DNA of 64,000 nt, from assembly GCF_000182925.2 (NCBI RefSeq), contig NC_026501.1:5001917-5065916 (forward strand). Direction: 5' to 3'. Below are positions 25,843-37,555 of this stretch, one piece after another (the first letter of the stretch is position 1; each line of letters opens with the position of its first letter). The notes below the pieces were generated by a model that ran no database searches, had not been told where the DNA came from, and saw only the letters and a program-made list of their open reading frames with translations. Position numbers and translations under genes: made by a program. This DNA is from Neurospora crassa OR74A. Lineage: Eukaryota > Ascomycota > Sordariomycetes > Sordariales > Sordariaceae.

Positions 25843-27284
25843 CGAGAAGGGAAAATTTGTGGTGCCGTTCAATTCATCGGGGGTTGTCCTCTTCATCTCT
25901 TCCGACTCCTAGCGTTGTCGCCTGACAGCCCCGTGGATGACGAAGCAGCAAGTCATACTCTTACTTTAATTACTTAATGACTGCTTGAGCCTCAGATCAG
26001 CTGCCTCTGCTCAGTGCGTTCAACAATCACGCCATGATGCTTTTTCTTATACACTTTTCCGGTGGCAGCTTTCTGCTCCAAGGGGTTATGGGGCGGCTTA
26101 ATGTACATAGAGGTCACGTTTTGGTTTTGCTCTGCATGGCTGGGAGCTGGAAGTTCGCATCTAGATTCGAAATTCGGGTTTCGGTATCGATCTGGTGAGG
26201 TAATTGGGAAACGAAGCGACTTACCTTGAGGCAAGCTAAATGATAATGTTAATATTACTCTTACAGATTTGGTCTCTTGCCATAAAGGAGGGAACATGAG
26301 GAGTACGGAAGGTCATCATCTGGCGTGAGAATCGAATTGGACCTTGCACTGAACAAAAGGGGGACCTTGACCTCAGTCACCACGATGCGGCTGGAAGCTT
26401 GGACAAATTTGCAAGTTGACAAGGGCTTATCTATTACGAGTAGCTTAAACTCAAAACTGCATTTATACTCAGCATTGAGAACCACTTCTGGAACAGACCG
26501 CATCTGGTACTTCTCCCATAGTTAAAAATCGAAGTATTGGTTCATCGCTTACAGAAGACAGTTAGACAGTCGAGCCCGCGAATGTCATGATTGATGTGCA
26601 TATTCGCACTAACATAGGACATGTAGTGCTACAGTAACAGGAGGAAGAGACCGGATCAAGTCGGGGCAGCGAATTGTACAACCATGACACATTCGCATTG
26701 CATACCTGTTCGAGCCGTGACTGGGGACAAGGTACACAGACTTTAAAAAGGAACAAGTTTCCTCCTGTTCCAGCATGAAAATTGTTATATCCAAGCTTAC
26801 TCGACCCCATTGAATCTCAATTCCGGGTGCGCTGGGAGGTTGTGAAACCGGCCATCCAGTGGCTGATACGACTCATTGCGTCGCTAAGACCTTGGGCTGA
26901 TTGATCGAGCTGAATTGACTATCAGTGTGTTCAACTGTGTAATAATGTCGAATGGTTTTAAGTGCCGCATTGGTTCGGAGGGGGGTAATCGTGAAGAAGA
27001 TGGTTATGGTCGCGTGTAGTATCGATGCTTGATCAGAGACACAGCAGTGACCGAAAGAACACCAGAAGCATACATCCGGTGTAAAACACATGCCACACAG
27101 CCCGTGTCATGTCCAACGGTGATGATCACAATATAGAGAACTCACCTTCAACACAACCACAACTCGACCAGTCTCTTCGGGCCAATACAGCGCTACCTCC
27201 CTAAAGCGTCCTGGATAAGATGAACAACAACCGTTCAGCCGCAAGCGACTGTAAGTGGTGCGCATAGACGTCTTCACCCCCTAG
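25843..27284. other. Intergenic region between GT2 and the DJ-1 relic
   Basis: No gene is recognised. Frames are at most 101 codons, overlap on both strands and lack family features. The stretch at 27111-27250 could hold decayed N-terminal sequence of the DJ-1 relic, but nothing there matches the family well enough to include. Confidence 0.55.
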
Positions 27285-27507
27285 AACGCCCAACTGTTCG
27301 ACACAGCATGTGTCGACATCTTTGCCTTTATGAGCGGAGAATACTTCGAAATGGTAAGGGAGGGGATGGAACCCTTGCCTATTTCCATGTTGGCGCCTAG
27401 TGTGGAGATCTTCTATTACATAGTTCAGTGCAATATTCAATGGTTCCAATTGATGATCCGCGGTCAACAAACCTACCGCTAGAGGAAGTGATAATGATAG
27501 CTGACTA

Positions 27508-27538
<31 letters not shown>

Positions 27539-28147
27539 AACGACACAAAAAACATCAGCAGAGTCCAACTATTTATCACCCAATCCCTCTGATAGCCTCC
27601 ATAGACATCCGCTTTGAAGTGGCACCAGGAAAGCTTGACATCGTCTTGATTCCGGGACCGGAATCCTTAGCTTGACCTCTAAGAGGGCCCAGCCGCTCTG
27701 TCGTGGCTGGCAGGGCATGCGAACAACACCAGTAACAACCAGACGAAAATGACAGACATCCTAAGCGTCTACTCAGCCATCTACCTCTGCGGTGCGGCCG
27801 GGATACTCAAAAGCAAGCAAGCCTGTGGACCGCGAGAGTTGCAAGGAGATCTGCGGACGAGATTCGAGGACCAGGACGTTATTCGGGTGGCGGAGAAGTT
27901 GAGGTGGGTGGGGGATGGGAATCTTTGGCTTATTCTAGTGGTTTGTTTTCATCCCTTCCTGACTAGGCCCAGAAGACTGGGCCGACATTCGATGAATACT
28001 ATAGGAGGCGTAACCAACGGCAATGATCTCGTTGCGGCTTACGCGAGGCAGAGCCGTCACTTCCCGGGCCCAGTGGCTAAGTCGGGATTGAAGCTCGTTA
28101 AGGTGGATGAGAGGCCGCAGAGATATGAAAATCGAGACAAGATCTAG
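27285..28147 (+). pseudogene. Decayed DJ-1/PfpI (class I amidotransferase-like) gene
   Basis: Three successive blocks in three different frames match one family in order. Block 1 (27285 to about 27400): AQLFDTACVDIFAFMSGEYF and SVEIFYYI, resembling the family's start. Block 2 (27616-27672): EVAPGKLDIVLIPGPES, the strand before the nucleophile, followed in frame by TGA at 27673. Block 3 (about 27690-28147): TDILSVYSAIYLCGAAGIL, ACGPRELQGDL, RWVGDGNLW and GGVTNGNDLVAAYARQS. The nucleophile elbow normally reads SVCxGIYLxG; here the Cys is Tyr, so the catalytic residue is lost. A 29-base C tract (27508-27536) lies between blocks 1 and 2. Introns could explain some frame changes, but not the TGA and the missing Cys together. 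Confidence 0.75.
27508..27536. repeat. 29-base poly-C tract
   Basis: An uninterrupted run of 29 C residues within the DJ-1 relic. Such runs are unstable and hard to sequence, so the exact length is unreliable. Confidence 0.9.
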
Positions 28148-28977
28148 AGACGATTGCGTTGATGATGGGATGACTGTGGCATGCTGGGTTATCAAGGTGT
28201 GCCTGAAGGTTCAGCCAGGGGCTTACCTAATCTTGCTTTGAATCCCTCAGAAATGCTTTCGTTGGTGAATCCTCTCACTCAGGTGGAGTGAACCGTGAGC
28301 CTGGGGGACCGATGTGATGTGGGATGGCATCGCCGGGAGACTCCAGACATGTACCTGTGGTGCATGGTGTTCATTCTTATACCTCCCACCTGATGCACTT
28401 TGCTCTGGCACCAATGAATCCTGCAGATGGCAAAAGATTGCAGTCCCGCGGCGACCACCTTCAAACCTCGAGTCGGTGATGACGAGTTGCAGTTTGAACA
28501 TCCCGTCGTCGCAAGGTTCCCATGCCAGCTCTAGGCACATCAAGCGTCCGCGCACGACGTTAGCGCGGAGCTTGTCGAACTCTTCCCCGCTTTTGTTAGC
28601 AGACCGGCCTGCATTGACCGACATACCCTTGCTAGCTTGGCTTGGGGAGCGGGAGAGTGGCAGTGAACCGATAAGGAAGTCTTATCGCTACAGTAACAGA
28701 CAGTACAGACGGTGGGGTGCCGAAATTTTTCTGGATTCCAAGTGCAGTTCGCCTGAACTTTTCCTGTCGACCGCCCTCGTCCTCGATCGCATTTTCTGCC
28801 TTTCCCAAGTCAAACTGGTCGCATCCATCTTCAGACTTTTTCTACCCAGCCCATTCATCTTCTTTCAATCTTAGAAGTGTATACTTCCGACGACGACTTC
28901 GAGTTCCTGTCTCTTTAGTTTTCTTTAAAATCTAGACTTTTTGATACCCCGGCGCAAAGCACCACCCAATCTTCACA
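28148..28977. other. Promoter region of the FKBP gene
   Basis: Between the DJ-1 relic and the FKBP start. A frame at 28314-28874 (186 codons) lacks family features and overlaps an equally long antisense frame (28247-28624). The last 250 bases are rich in TTTC/CTTC pyrimidine runs, as in promoters and leaders of strongly expressed fungal genes. Confidence 0.55.
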
Positions 28978-30606
28978 ATGGCCCCCCTTATGCCTGTCGC
29001 CGTTTTTGGCTTGGAGGTTCCTCCTGGCGAGATCCTCATTCCCGCCGCCTCTGAGTTCCCTGCTATCGTAAGTGCACACTTTTCGGAGCCTTTGGCCCTC
29101 TCCTTCGCAGGCAATGGCGCTCCACTGGACTGGGTTACACGGAGCTAACGACATGAATTCCAGATTCACATCACCATGGCCGCCCTCGATCCCACCAAGG
29201 CTCCTGAGGCTGACGGCCAAGGCAACATTCCCGCGCTCCCCCGCTCGACCCTGAAGATCATCAAGGCCACTGGCCACGACCATGACGACGATGATGAGGA
29301 GGAGGATGAGTACCTCCAGTCCCTCCTCGGCGGCGGCGACTCTGACGACGAGGCCAACGGTGGTCCCAGCGACCCTTCCAAGTCCAAGAAGGCCAAGCAG
29401 GAGGCTGCCATCAAGAAGCTTATGGCTGCTACCCAGGAGGAGTCTGATGAGGAGATGGAGGATGCCAAGCCCAACGGCAAGAAGGGCAAGGGCAAGGGCA
29501 AGGCCAGCGAGTCCGACGAGGAGGAGAGCGACGAGGAGAGCGACTGCTGCGGCGATGATGACCTCCAGCTTGAGGACTACGTTGTCTGCACCCTTGACAC
29601 TGAGCGCGTAAGAAGCCCCATCCATTCGGTGAACGTATTTTTGAGTTCTTGGAGCTAACCTGATTCCCCATATACAGAACTACCAGCAGCCCATCAACAT
29701 CACCATCGGCGAGGGTGAGAAGGTCTTCTTCTGTGTCCAGGGTACCCACTCTGTCTATCTCACCGGTAACTTCGTTGTTCCCGAGGATGACGAGGAGGAC
29801 AGCGAGGATGATGAGGATGAGTCCGACGACGAGGATTACGACTTTCCCCTTGGTGGCGAGGATGACGATTCCGACGATATGAGCGACGAGCTCGACGAGC
29901 TCGATGGCACCCCCCGTGTCAAGGAGATCACCTCGGAAGACGAGGAGGAGGAGGCTCCCAAGCTTGTCGACACCAGCAAGAAGGGCAAGAAGCGCCCCGC
30001 CGAGGACGATGCCGAGGGTCTCGATGCCATGATCTCCAAGGACGACAAGAAGCTCAGCAAGAAGCAACAGAAGAAGCAGAAGGTTGAGGAGGCCAAGAAG
30101 GAGGAGCCTAAGAAGGAGACCAAGTCCGACAAGAAGGTCCAGTTCGCCAAGAACCTCGAGCAGGGCCCTACTGGCCCTGCCAAGGACAAGCTTGAGAACA
30201 AGAAGCCTACCTCTACCGTCAAGGTTGTCCAGGGCGTCACCATTGATGACAGGAAGGTTGGCACCGGCCGTGCCGCCAAGAACGGTGACCGTGTTGGCAT
30301 GCGCTACATCGGAAAGCTCCAGAACGGCAAGGTCTTCGACTGTAAGTCTCACTTTTCCATCACTCTCACAGTATTGACTAGAGACTAATATTCAATACAG
30401 CCAACAAGAAGGGTGCCCCGTTCTCTTTCAAGCTCGGCAAGGGTGAGGTGATCAAGGGTTGGGACATCGGTGTTGCTGGCATGGCTGTCGGTGGTGAGCG
30501 TCGTCTCACCATCCCCGCGCACCTTGCCTACGGCAGCCGTGCCCTTCCCGGCATCCCCCCCAACAGCACTTTGATCTTCGACGTCAAGCTCCTTGAGATC
30601 AAGTAG
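28978..30606 (+). CDS. fpr4: Nucleolar FKBP-type peptidyl-prolyl isomerase (Fpr3/Fpr4 type)
   Basis: Four exons (28978-29067, 29164-29607, 29678-30341, 30401-30606) give 467 residues. The N-terminal half is a nucleoplasmin-like domain (starts [25 protein letters not shown], then [18 protein letters not shown] and SVYLTGNFV) with acidic Asp/Glu tracts. Lys/Glu-rich nuclear or nucleolar segments follow ([22 protein letters not shown]). The FKBP domain is residues 356-467 with the active-site set [24 protein letters not shown] and AYGSR intact. Yeast Fpr4 isomerises prolines in histone H3 and acts as a histone chaperone. Codon use is strongly biased to C-ending and AAG/GAG codons, suggesting high expression; this bias also creates long antisense frames. 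The gene could equally be named for Fpr3. Confidence 0.95.
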
Positions 30607-31398
30607 ATTGTGACGTTTCGAAGCGTGGGGTAGGAAGGCTTTGGCTAGCGTCGCGATTTCTATGGCGGTTGTCATCCACAACCTTTCGTGTTCTATGGCT
30701 AGCAAGTCTTGGGATTTCTTTGGTCAGCACATATTTCCTTGCGCTCATGTTGGGTTTGGTCAAGGAAGTGGGAATGTCATTTCAACAGCATAATGTCAAA
30801 AGTATTGGGTCTGGATTTCTTTCTGTACTTTGGGTTGTACATCGTTCATGGGGCACGATCTATTCTATATTGCGTCTATCAATTGCAAAGGCGCAACATT
30901 TCTACGTTACCTACACTCGACTCGGACTTGGCAAACTTGGATGTTTCGAGATGTCGAGGAAAGTGTCTTTGATTGACGGACGGTAATAACTTCCAGGAAA
31001 GCGTGACAGTTGGCTACAAACACTGGCTTTCTTCAGAATTGAAGTCGTACCTGCCCTGTCTGTGCCTCAAGAGGTCAGTGTTGTTGACCTGGGGCAAGGG
31101 AGGCACATCTAATGGGTAGGTAGTTCAGGTGATGCATAGGTATGGAGCTACCTTACTCCGAGTCGTCCTCTCTCACTGCACCTTGTCGTATTTCAACACA
31201 CTGACAAAGTCCATCCACGTCTTCCCACCTCCCCGCTCTGCTTCCATCTCTCAATAGGTATCGTCATTGTATCTTTCACTATCATCATAGCCGCCGCGAC
31301 TCCCGACTGCCGCCAAACTAGGCATTGTGCGTTACGATCGACCAACTTAGACGCCGCAGCGGTTTCTACCATTCAATGGACAGGACCGAGCTTGAGAC
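30607..31398. other. Intergenic region between FKBP and the NDR kinase
   Basis: Holds the FKBP 3' UTR and the kinase promoter and leader. Frames at 30669-30986 overlap in two registers without family features. A C/T-rich leader precedes 31399. Confidence 0.6.
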
Positions 31399-34300
31399 AT
31401 GAAGAGGAGCTCTTCCCAAACATCAAGTCATTTGGGTACCGCCATCCCGGTTTATCGTCCCACTAAGCCTGACGACTGCTCGCCTAGGTCGTCTCTCGCT
31501 TCTTCTTCACCCAGTCAAGGTGCCCATCGCCCATCGAGATCTCACTGGCAGAGGTCAAGGCTTGGTCTGGCTTTAAAAGCCCTCACTCATAACGGTCAGT
31601 TGAATGAGAATTTGTATCATTGCTGTCTGTTTGCCCCGATACAAAAGAAAATACTGATCAGTCTCTAAAACAGAAAAACCAGTCTCCAATAACGAGATTA
31701 GGTCGCTGACCTTCGACCTATCAAGACCCAGGACGACGACCCTTTCACGGCGCATAGGCAAAATGTCCGGAGCAGTTTTTCGTGCAGTAGCAGAACCGAC
31801 AATCATTCATCGAAAACATTTGAAGGGACGAATCCCGGTAAACCACGCATTTCAATCAGCAGACGACAACAGGACCACTTTGCTACAGTTTCCTCAGTCC
31901 CCGCCGGCATCACCAATTACAGGAGACGTGGATACTGAATCCAGCAAGAACAGTCTTACAAATAGCAACAGCAACCCAAGTATGTCTCCCGAGATCTCGA
32001 CCGCTCAGAGCTCCTTAGATTCCAGATTCTATTCATCACCCCCCGGCAATTCTTACTTTAAAAGTGTTGGTACAAGGGCTTCTGAGAAGAAGAAGCATTT
32101 ACAACGTCATCAGCACCCTGTCCTGAATTGTGCGCATGCCAAACGCCGCGGCGTCAATACACTCTCTAGTCCTGAAAGCAATCTCACTACAATTCAAGAG
32201 ACTGCTCTAGATCAAACGTCTCCTAGCGTACTGACTGTCGAGCGGGCAGCCGCGGCCAAGATTTACCTTGAAACTTACTTCGATGAGCTGCTGAATCCCG
32301 GCCCCTGCCCGCGGTCTATTCGTCTTCATTTGCTTGAGACGCATCTGATCAACTGTGGTGCCTTGGATGGTAAAGTGAGCCCTTCGGAGATAACAGCTGT
32401 GCGTGCGGATTTTTTCCGTCGAGAGAGCGAGCATCTACGCAAGACTCGCGTACTGAAAGTCCGCAGTACCCTCGCACTCGTGGCGCAACGGGGTGCCCCT
32501 GAAGCCAGCCTTGAACAGGATTGGGATGTCTTAAAGATTCTGGGTAAAGGCAGCTTTGGGGTGGTACGACTCGTTCGGGAAAAATCCCAATATCGTGATG
32601 AAGGTCCCAATGGCCGCTCTGAAACTTGGTCCGAAGCTAGCAGCAAGCAGGTATACGCCATGAAGGTTATACGAAAGTCAGACATGCTTCGGACTAGCCA
32701 AGAGGGTCATCTAAAAGCCGAAAGGGACTTTCTTGTTGCATCTGAAGGCTCAAAATGGTACGTGCTCCAAGTAGCATCCTGAAATCTCAGCCGATACTGA
32801 CTAGGCCGTAGGATTGTGCCACTCATCGCAAGCTTCCAGGACGCTGCCAATCTCTATCTTGTCATGGAGTATATGCCGGGTGGTGATTTTCTCGGACTTT
32901 TGATTCGGGAGAACATCCTACACGAGTCTGTAGCACGATTCTACGTTGCCGAAATGATACTATGTGTCGAGGCGGCACATGCGCTCAAGATCATTCATCG
33001 TGATATCAAGCCGGACAACTTTCTCATCTCTGCCTCAGGTCATCTGAAGATCAGTGACTTCGGGCTGGCATTCGACGGTCACTGGTCGCATGACGCCTCA
33101 TACTTCAACTGTCACCGATATAGCTTGCTCAACAAGTTGGGCATCCACATCGAGGGTGATGACCAAGACAAGGCCGAAGGTCGCAGTCTGCAGGCCACAA
33201 TGAAATGGGCAAGCGGTATTATGACGGGGATCGACAAGCACGAGAAAAAAACCACAGATGATGGAGAGCCCCTTCTTAGCTGGCGTAATCGATGCGGCAA
33301 CCGCACTTCTGCTATGAGCGTTGTCGGCACTAGCCAGTATATGGCGCCAGAAGTCATTGAAGGGAAGAAGTACGATGCTCGGTGTGACTAGTGGAGTATC
33401 GGCATTATTCTTTTCGAATGTCTCTACGGTCGTACGCCGTTTATTTCCGATGCCGGTAGACATATGACGAAGCAGAACATTCTCGTAAGTTATTTGGAAC
33501 CCCCCATATCCTCCGCACAGGTACCCAGCGTGGCAAAGTGGCAATCACTGACTGCATTTCACCTTAAAAGAGATACAAGGAGACATTCCATTTTCCACGT
33601 CAACCTGCTGTCTCTGCAAGATGTCAGCAACTGATCACGTCGCTTATAGACAACAGAGAGAACAGGCTCTGCTCTAAACGCTATCGCTTCAAAGATCTCA
33701 TCAACATGTCTATGACCGCCCAATCAGCCAATCTGGGAACCACAGGAGGACCCAGTGTAGGGACGAGTTCTTATGGCCATCACCGGAAGCAGCAGCCCGA
33801 GTCGGCAGCTCCACGAGACTTCGCCGGACGTTACGTATTTCCTTACGATGCTGAAGACATCAAGGCGCACAGGTGGTTCAGGGGAGTTCCTTGGGAAAGG
33901 TTGCATGAGATTGATCCCCCATACATACCGCATCTACGAGGCCCTGATGATACTCATTATTTCGACGACGAGGATCCTATCAGCGATTGGAGCAACAGCA
34001 GCGAGGAATCAGAGCCGGAGGATCCCTCACCGACAAATCTTAGCTCTCCGGTCATTTCAGACCCATACGGAAGCTCAAGTCCCATCAGTCCAACAACACC
34101 CTCTATGCTTGGATCTCTCAAGGACCTTAGTATAGGCAGCCGTCCCCCCAACCCCAAACGAAAAACGACTTCTGTGGCTAAGCAAGCTCTTCAAGGCTTC
34201 AGGCGTGATGTTGAGAAGTGGGCTCTCACGGCCATTGCAACTCCGTATGACAGAAATCGCCTACACAATCTTGACTCGCAAATTGATGAAAGGTTTGCCG

Positions 34301-34710
34301 ATCTGGCTTCGGAAGATCGGGAGATGTTGAAACAGTTTGTGCGGGTCTATGGAAAGAAAGACCGAAAGAGGCCCAGGGACAAGCTGTTGAGGGACAAGAA
34401 CACCAAGGCAGTGGTCATGGATGTGAGGAAGAGGACCGCCTTTATGGGCTACACTTGGCGACGGATGAACCACGACGGTAACGGGGCGGTGAGAAAGGGC
34501 TTGGAACGGATTTGGCCCAACGTTGGTTCCTTTGCGAGCGATGGGAATCCCAGGGGCGAAGATGGCACATTCGATGCTGACGGTGTTGCATTTGGCGGTA
34601 GCGGTGGTTATACCGAAAGTGTTCCTGCGAATCATGTTGGCTATGAGTGGGAAGAGGATCGCGCCGCTGCTGTGAAAGCTTTACGCAAGGGAAGACTGAG
34701 CTGGCTCTAG
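31399..34710 (+). CDS. NDR-family AGC Ser/Thr kinase interrupted by one in-frame TAG
   Basis: Exons 31399-31594, 31674-32757, 32812-33484 and 33571-34710 join into 1031 codons. An NDR-type N-terminal regulatory region (about 285-345) precedes the kinase, which starts DWDVLKILGKGSFGVV. Catalytic parts are present: Lys396 (VYAMKVIRK), HRDIKPDN (489-496), DFG (509-511), a long NDR-type insert, and GTSQYMAPE. Codon 620 is TAG at 33389-33391, exactly where the subdomain IX motif should read D-W-W-S-I-G. Everything after it is intact: the rest of the C-lobe, a GT..AG intron, and the hydrophobic motif FMGYTWRRM at 34441. A product ending at 619 residues would lack half the C-lobe. The gene is either freshly inactivated, read through, or carries a sequencing error. 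It differs from Cot-1 and Dbf2 in its extended tails and may be the third, unclassified fungal NDR kinase. Confidence 0.85.
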
Positions 34711-35024
34711 CTTAGATGACGATTGATTCAGAAGACTGAGTGATCAGCTGCGGGAGAGTGGGAGATGTAGAGTTGGTGAATGCGAGTATCAGACGCCATG
34801 GTAGGTTTTGCTTTTTTAGTAACACTGCGTAACTGAATATCCGATAGAAGTGCGAAGTCAGAGAAATAGAAATACAGAGTATTAGCATTAGTAGTTATTC
34901 TAGCCTGCTTGCTGGGGAGCCGCTTGCTTTCTGCTACCCTAGTGACTGACGTTCAATGAAGACGCTCGAACTCATCCATTGGGAGTTGTTGGTAGCCAGC
35001 GTTGCCACACCGGCTCAGAAACCG
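34711..35024. other. Convergent 3' region between the kinase and Isc1
   Basis: 314 bases between two 3' ends; presumed overlapping or adjacent 3' UTRs. No other feature is seen. Confidence 0.7.
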
Positions 35025-36719
35025 TCACCATTGCTTGCCGGCATCAACATCTTCCCCAGTGCCAGCCTGCTGTACGACAGGCGTCTTGCCCTCCGCCAGC
35101 GCCTTGGCCGTCAAGATCTCGAACTCATACTCCTTCAGCGCCCGCAACTCGCTCCTGAAAAACAAAAGCGACATCAGACCGTCTAGCGTACCGGCCACCA
35201 AGCCCAGCGTGCTGACGAGCATGAGGATGAAGGCAACAAAGTTGCGTGGGACGAACCATACCGCGATGAGACACCCGATCGAAACTCCCAGCCATGAGAA
35301 GAAGTGGTACGCTCGCCACTTGAGTTGCGACCGCTCGCGGGCTACGTACTTGTGAATTAGACTGAGAATTTGGTCGTAATCGCTGGGCGGTAGGCGAGGT
35401 GGTGGGGAGTTGAAGGCAAGGAGCTGTTTTGTGTAGGTGAGGTTGTCGTCGGTGTCGGTGTCGGTATCGGCCTCGGCGATACTGGTGCCTTGAGATGATG
35501 GTTCCTGGAGGCAGGTGCCCGTTTGGATGAGATGGTTGTCGGCGTCATTGAGGAGGGTGGTGGTTGGTTTGATGGTTTGATGACTGTTGCTAAAAGGGCT
35601 GTTGTTGTTTTCATCACGCTGCTGCTTTAAAGGAACAAACTTGAGCGTCGCCTCAACAGCAAAGTGATCACTCAACGAACACCCCAGCTCTGGATGCCGC
35701 ATCATCATCCCAACCGCCGCACGCTTGACTACCCATCCCCCGCCATTAGCCGCCACGTCCCCAGCCCCAGCAAAGATGTAATCCAGCCGTTTTCCGCGCA
35801 GGTCCGGCGTGCTCGGGTCGACAGTCACCACCGGCTTGCCGATACCTAGCCGCTTCTGCTGCTTGGGCAGCCAGCGCCACGTGTTGAATGGCCCGTCGGA
35901 GGTGGCGCAGTTCTCGAGGATGTTAAACTCGGCCGTGGGGACGGCCCGCCCCCGAGCCTTTTCGGCGTGGTGGTAGGCTGGGCCGACGGAACTGTCAGGA
36001 TGGAGAACGCGCCAGACGTCCTGCACAGGCGCATGAGAGGTGACGATTTGGTGCTCGAGGGACAGGGGAAGCATGTTGAAATCGCCCAGGCCGAGGACGA
36101 GGTGGCCCCGCTCGGCGGCGCCGCGGAGGAGTTTGGAGATCTCCCAGGACTGAGAGGTGCGATGGCAGATGTATGAGTCGTTGGGGCCGGATTCGTAAGG
36201 GGCGTGAGTGTGTGTGTTGAAGACCTCGATAATGTGTTTTGGCCCCGGGCCGTACCGGATCTTTGCACATGCAACGCCCTTTCCAACATACCAGTCGCCA
36301 CGCCAAAAAGCTGTGGGTCGTCCGTTTAACGGGTAGCGGTACATGGTGCTCTCCTCAATCGGCCACTTGGACAAGATGGCCAGACCGCCGCCAAAGGCGC
36401 CGGCAAAGTAGAACTTGCCATATGGCAGGATGTAGCGGGTTTCGCGCCGGATGGTTAGGTAGTCCTCGTGGCAGAAACACTCCTGAAGCGCAACTATCTG
36501 GGGCTGCGGGTCAGCGATGGCGAGCTGGCGGCCGATTTCTGTAAGACGCTCGCGGCGAAGCTTGGATATGTATTTCAAGCCCCAGCAGTTGAGCGTCACG
36601 ATGGAGATTTCGGTGGGCAACTCGGCCATCGTGACTGAGGGTTTGTATGGTTCTTGATGAGCAAAGTCGTCCGATGTGGTTAACGTGTTCTTATTAGTAG
36701 AAGAGGTGTCAGATGGCAT
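35025..36719 (-). CDS. isc1: Inositol phosphosphingolipid phospholipase C (neutral sphingomyelinase, Isc1)
   Basis: Single-exon gene of 564 residues. It hydrolyses inositol phosphosphingolipids to ceramide in fungi. The Mg-dependent endonuclease/exonuclease/phosphatase fold carries the expected catalytic residues: Asn44 (TLNCWGL), Glu80 (VALQECF), Asp213/Asn215 (GLGDFNML), Asp313 (RLDYIF) and Asp351-His352 (SLSDHFAVE). A glycine-rich GAFGGGLAILSKWP (107-120) is typical of this branch. Two C-terminal membrane helices (about 473-491 and 496-521) match the Isc1 topology of a catalytic domain anchored by a C-terminal hairpin. A Thr/Asp-rich linker (360-440) separates the two and is longer than in yeast Isc1 (477 residues). 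Met31 (MAELPTEIS) is an alternative start close to the conserved domain. Confidence 0.94.
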   Translation of the reverse strand: MPSDTSSTNKNTLTTSDDFAHQEPYKPSVTMAELPTEISIVTLNCWGLKYISKLRRERLTEIGRQLAIADPQPQIVALQECFCHEDYLTIRRETRYILPYGKFYFAGAFGGGLAILSKWPIEESTMYRYPLNGRPTAFWRGDWYVGKGVACAKIRYGPGPKHIIEVFNTHTHAPYESGPNDSYICHRTSQSWEISKLLRGAAERGHLVLGLGDFNMLPLSLEHQIVTSHAPVQDVWRVLHPDSSVGPAYHHAEKARGRAVPTAEFNILENCATSDGPFNTWRWLPKQQKRLGIGKPVVTVDPSTPDLRGKRLDYIFAGAGDVAANGGGWVVKRAAVGMMMRHPELGCSLSDHFAVEATLKFVPLKQQRDENNNSPFSNSHQTIKPTTTLLNDADNHLIQTGTCLQEPSSQGTSIAEADTDTDTDDNLTYTKQLLAFNSPPPRLPPSDYDQILSLIHKYVARERSQLKWRAYHFFSWLGVSIGCLIAVWFVPRNFVAFILMLVSTLGLVAGTLDGLMSLLFFRSELRALKEYEFEILTAKALAEGKTPVVQQAGTGEDVDAGKQW

Positions 36720-37555
36720 GTCAAATGAGGAGCCGTGATTTCATCATACGCCCACGGGGATGCACCGGAATGAATGAGTGAAAGTCAGCAAAGCCCTTCC
36801 ATAATAATACAGAGTGTTAGTTAGACTTGGAAAACAATCAAAGTGCACTCGCCTTCCAAGTTACGGTCACGGCGGCTATCTCTCGATCCTCGAACACGCC
36901 CAACTAAACCGTTCTAGGTTTGGCGTACATATTGCCGAGTTGGTGTGGATGCTCTCCACAATCTTCGAGAGATCAAGACGGCCCGGGAACTTCAACGACG
37001 GCTCCAGCCGACGGATTGACCAATTATGTACACAGGTGACCTTATTATTAGTGTACCTCTGATACGGACTCATGCGTAAAAGAACATCCAGACTTTGGTG
37101 GATCTCAGAGTAGAGGACATGAAAGAAACACGGACTTCAAACTTGGAATCTGGGCAAAGAAACATGCCCCTCTCATCAAATTGTACCTAGCAAGTTCAAT
37201 AACTTTTCATTCATGGTTATGAATGGTAACAAAGGCCCCGCCGTTGGCTTTGGTTTGCATATGGACTCTGATAACAAGTGAACTTGTGGCCTGCCCCACG
37301 CCCCTACACCCCCCAAACAGTCGGGTAAGGTACCTTGGCGTGCGCGCGCATCCACTTCCACTTTCAGCTTTCTTCCACTCTCCGACTGATGCCAACAGAA
37401 CCCGACAAACGAATCTATAACCACATACTATTCTATCTTTTACTATTACCTTGGCGTTCCCACGAGCTCAGACTCCCATCATCTATCAATAGCTAGGCCC
37501 GCGTCTTTTGCCCCTAGACAGCACGGCATCTTTCCAAGCAAAGCTTCTCCTCGAC
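36720..37555. other. Divergent promoter region between Isc1 and the Swd3-like gene
   Basis: Both flanking genes read outwards, so two promoters are expected in these 836 bases. The frame of the Swd3-like gene stays open upstream to 37508 but has no ATG before 37556. No other coding signal is seen. Confidence 0.6.

Noticed and set aside
29429-30352. 307-codon minus-strand frame inside the FKBP gene, rich in Leu and Val
   Set aside because: It is the antisense of Lys/Glu/Asp-rich exons with C-ending codons, which gives stop-free Leu-rich frames. It crosses FKBP introns and has no family features. The same applies to 28915-29625.
33380-33392. An intron removing the kinase TAG
   Set aside because: The only GT..AG pair close enough (GTGTGACTAG) would be a 10-base intron, too short to splice, and would remove conserved residues.
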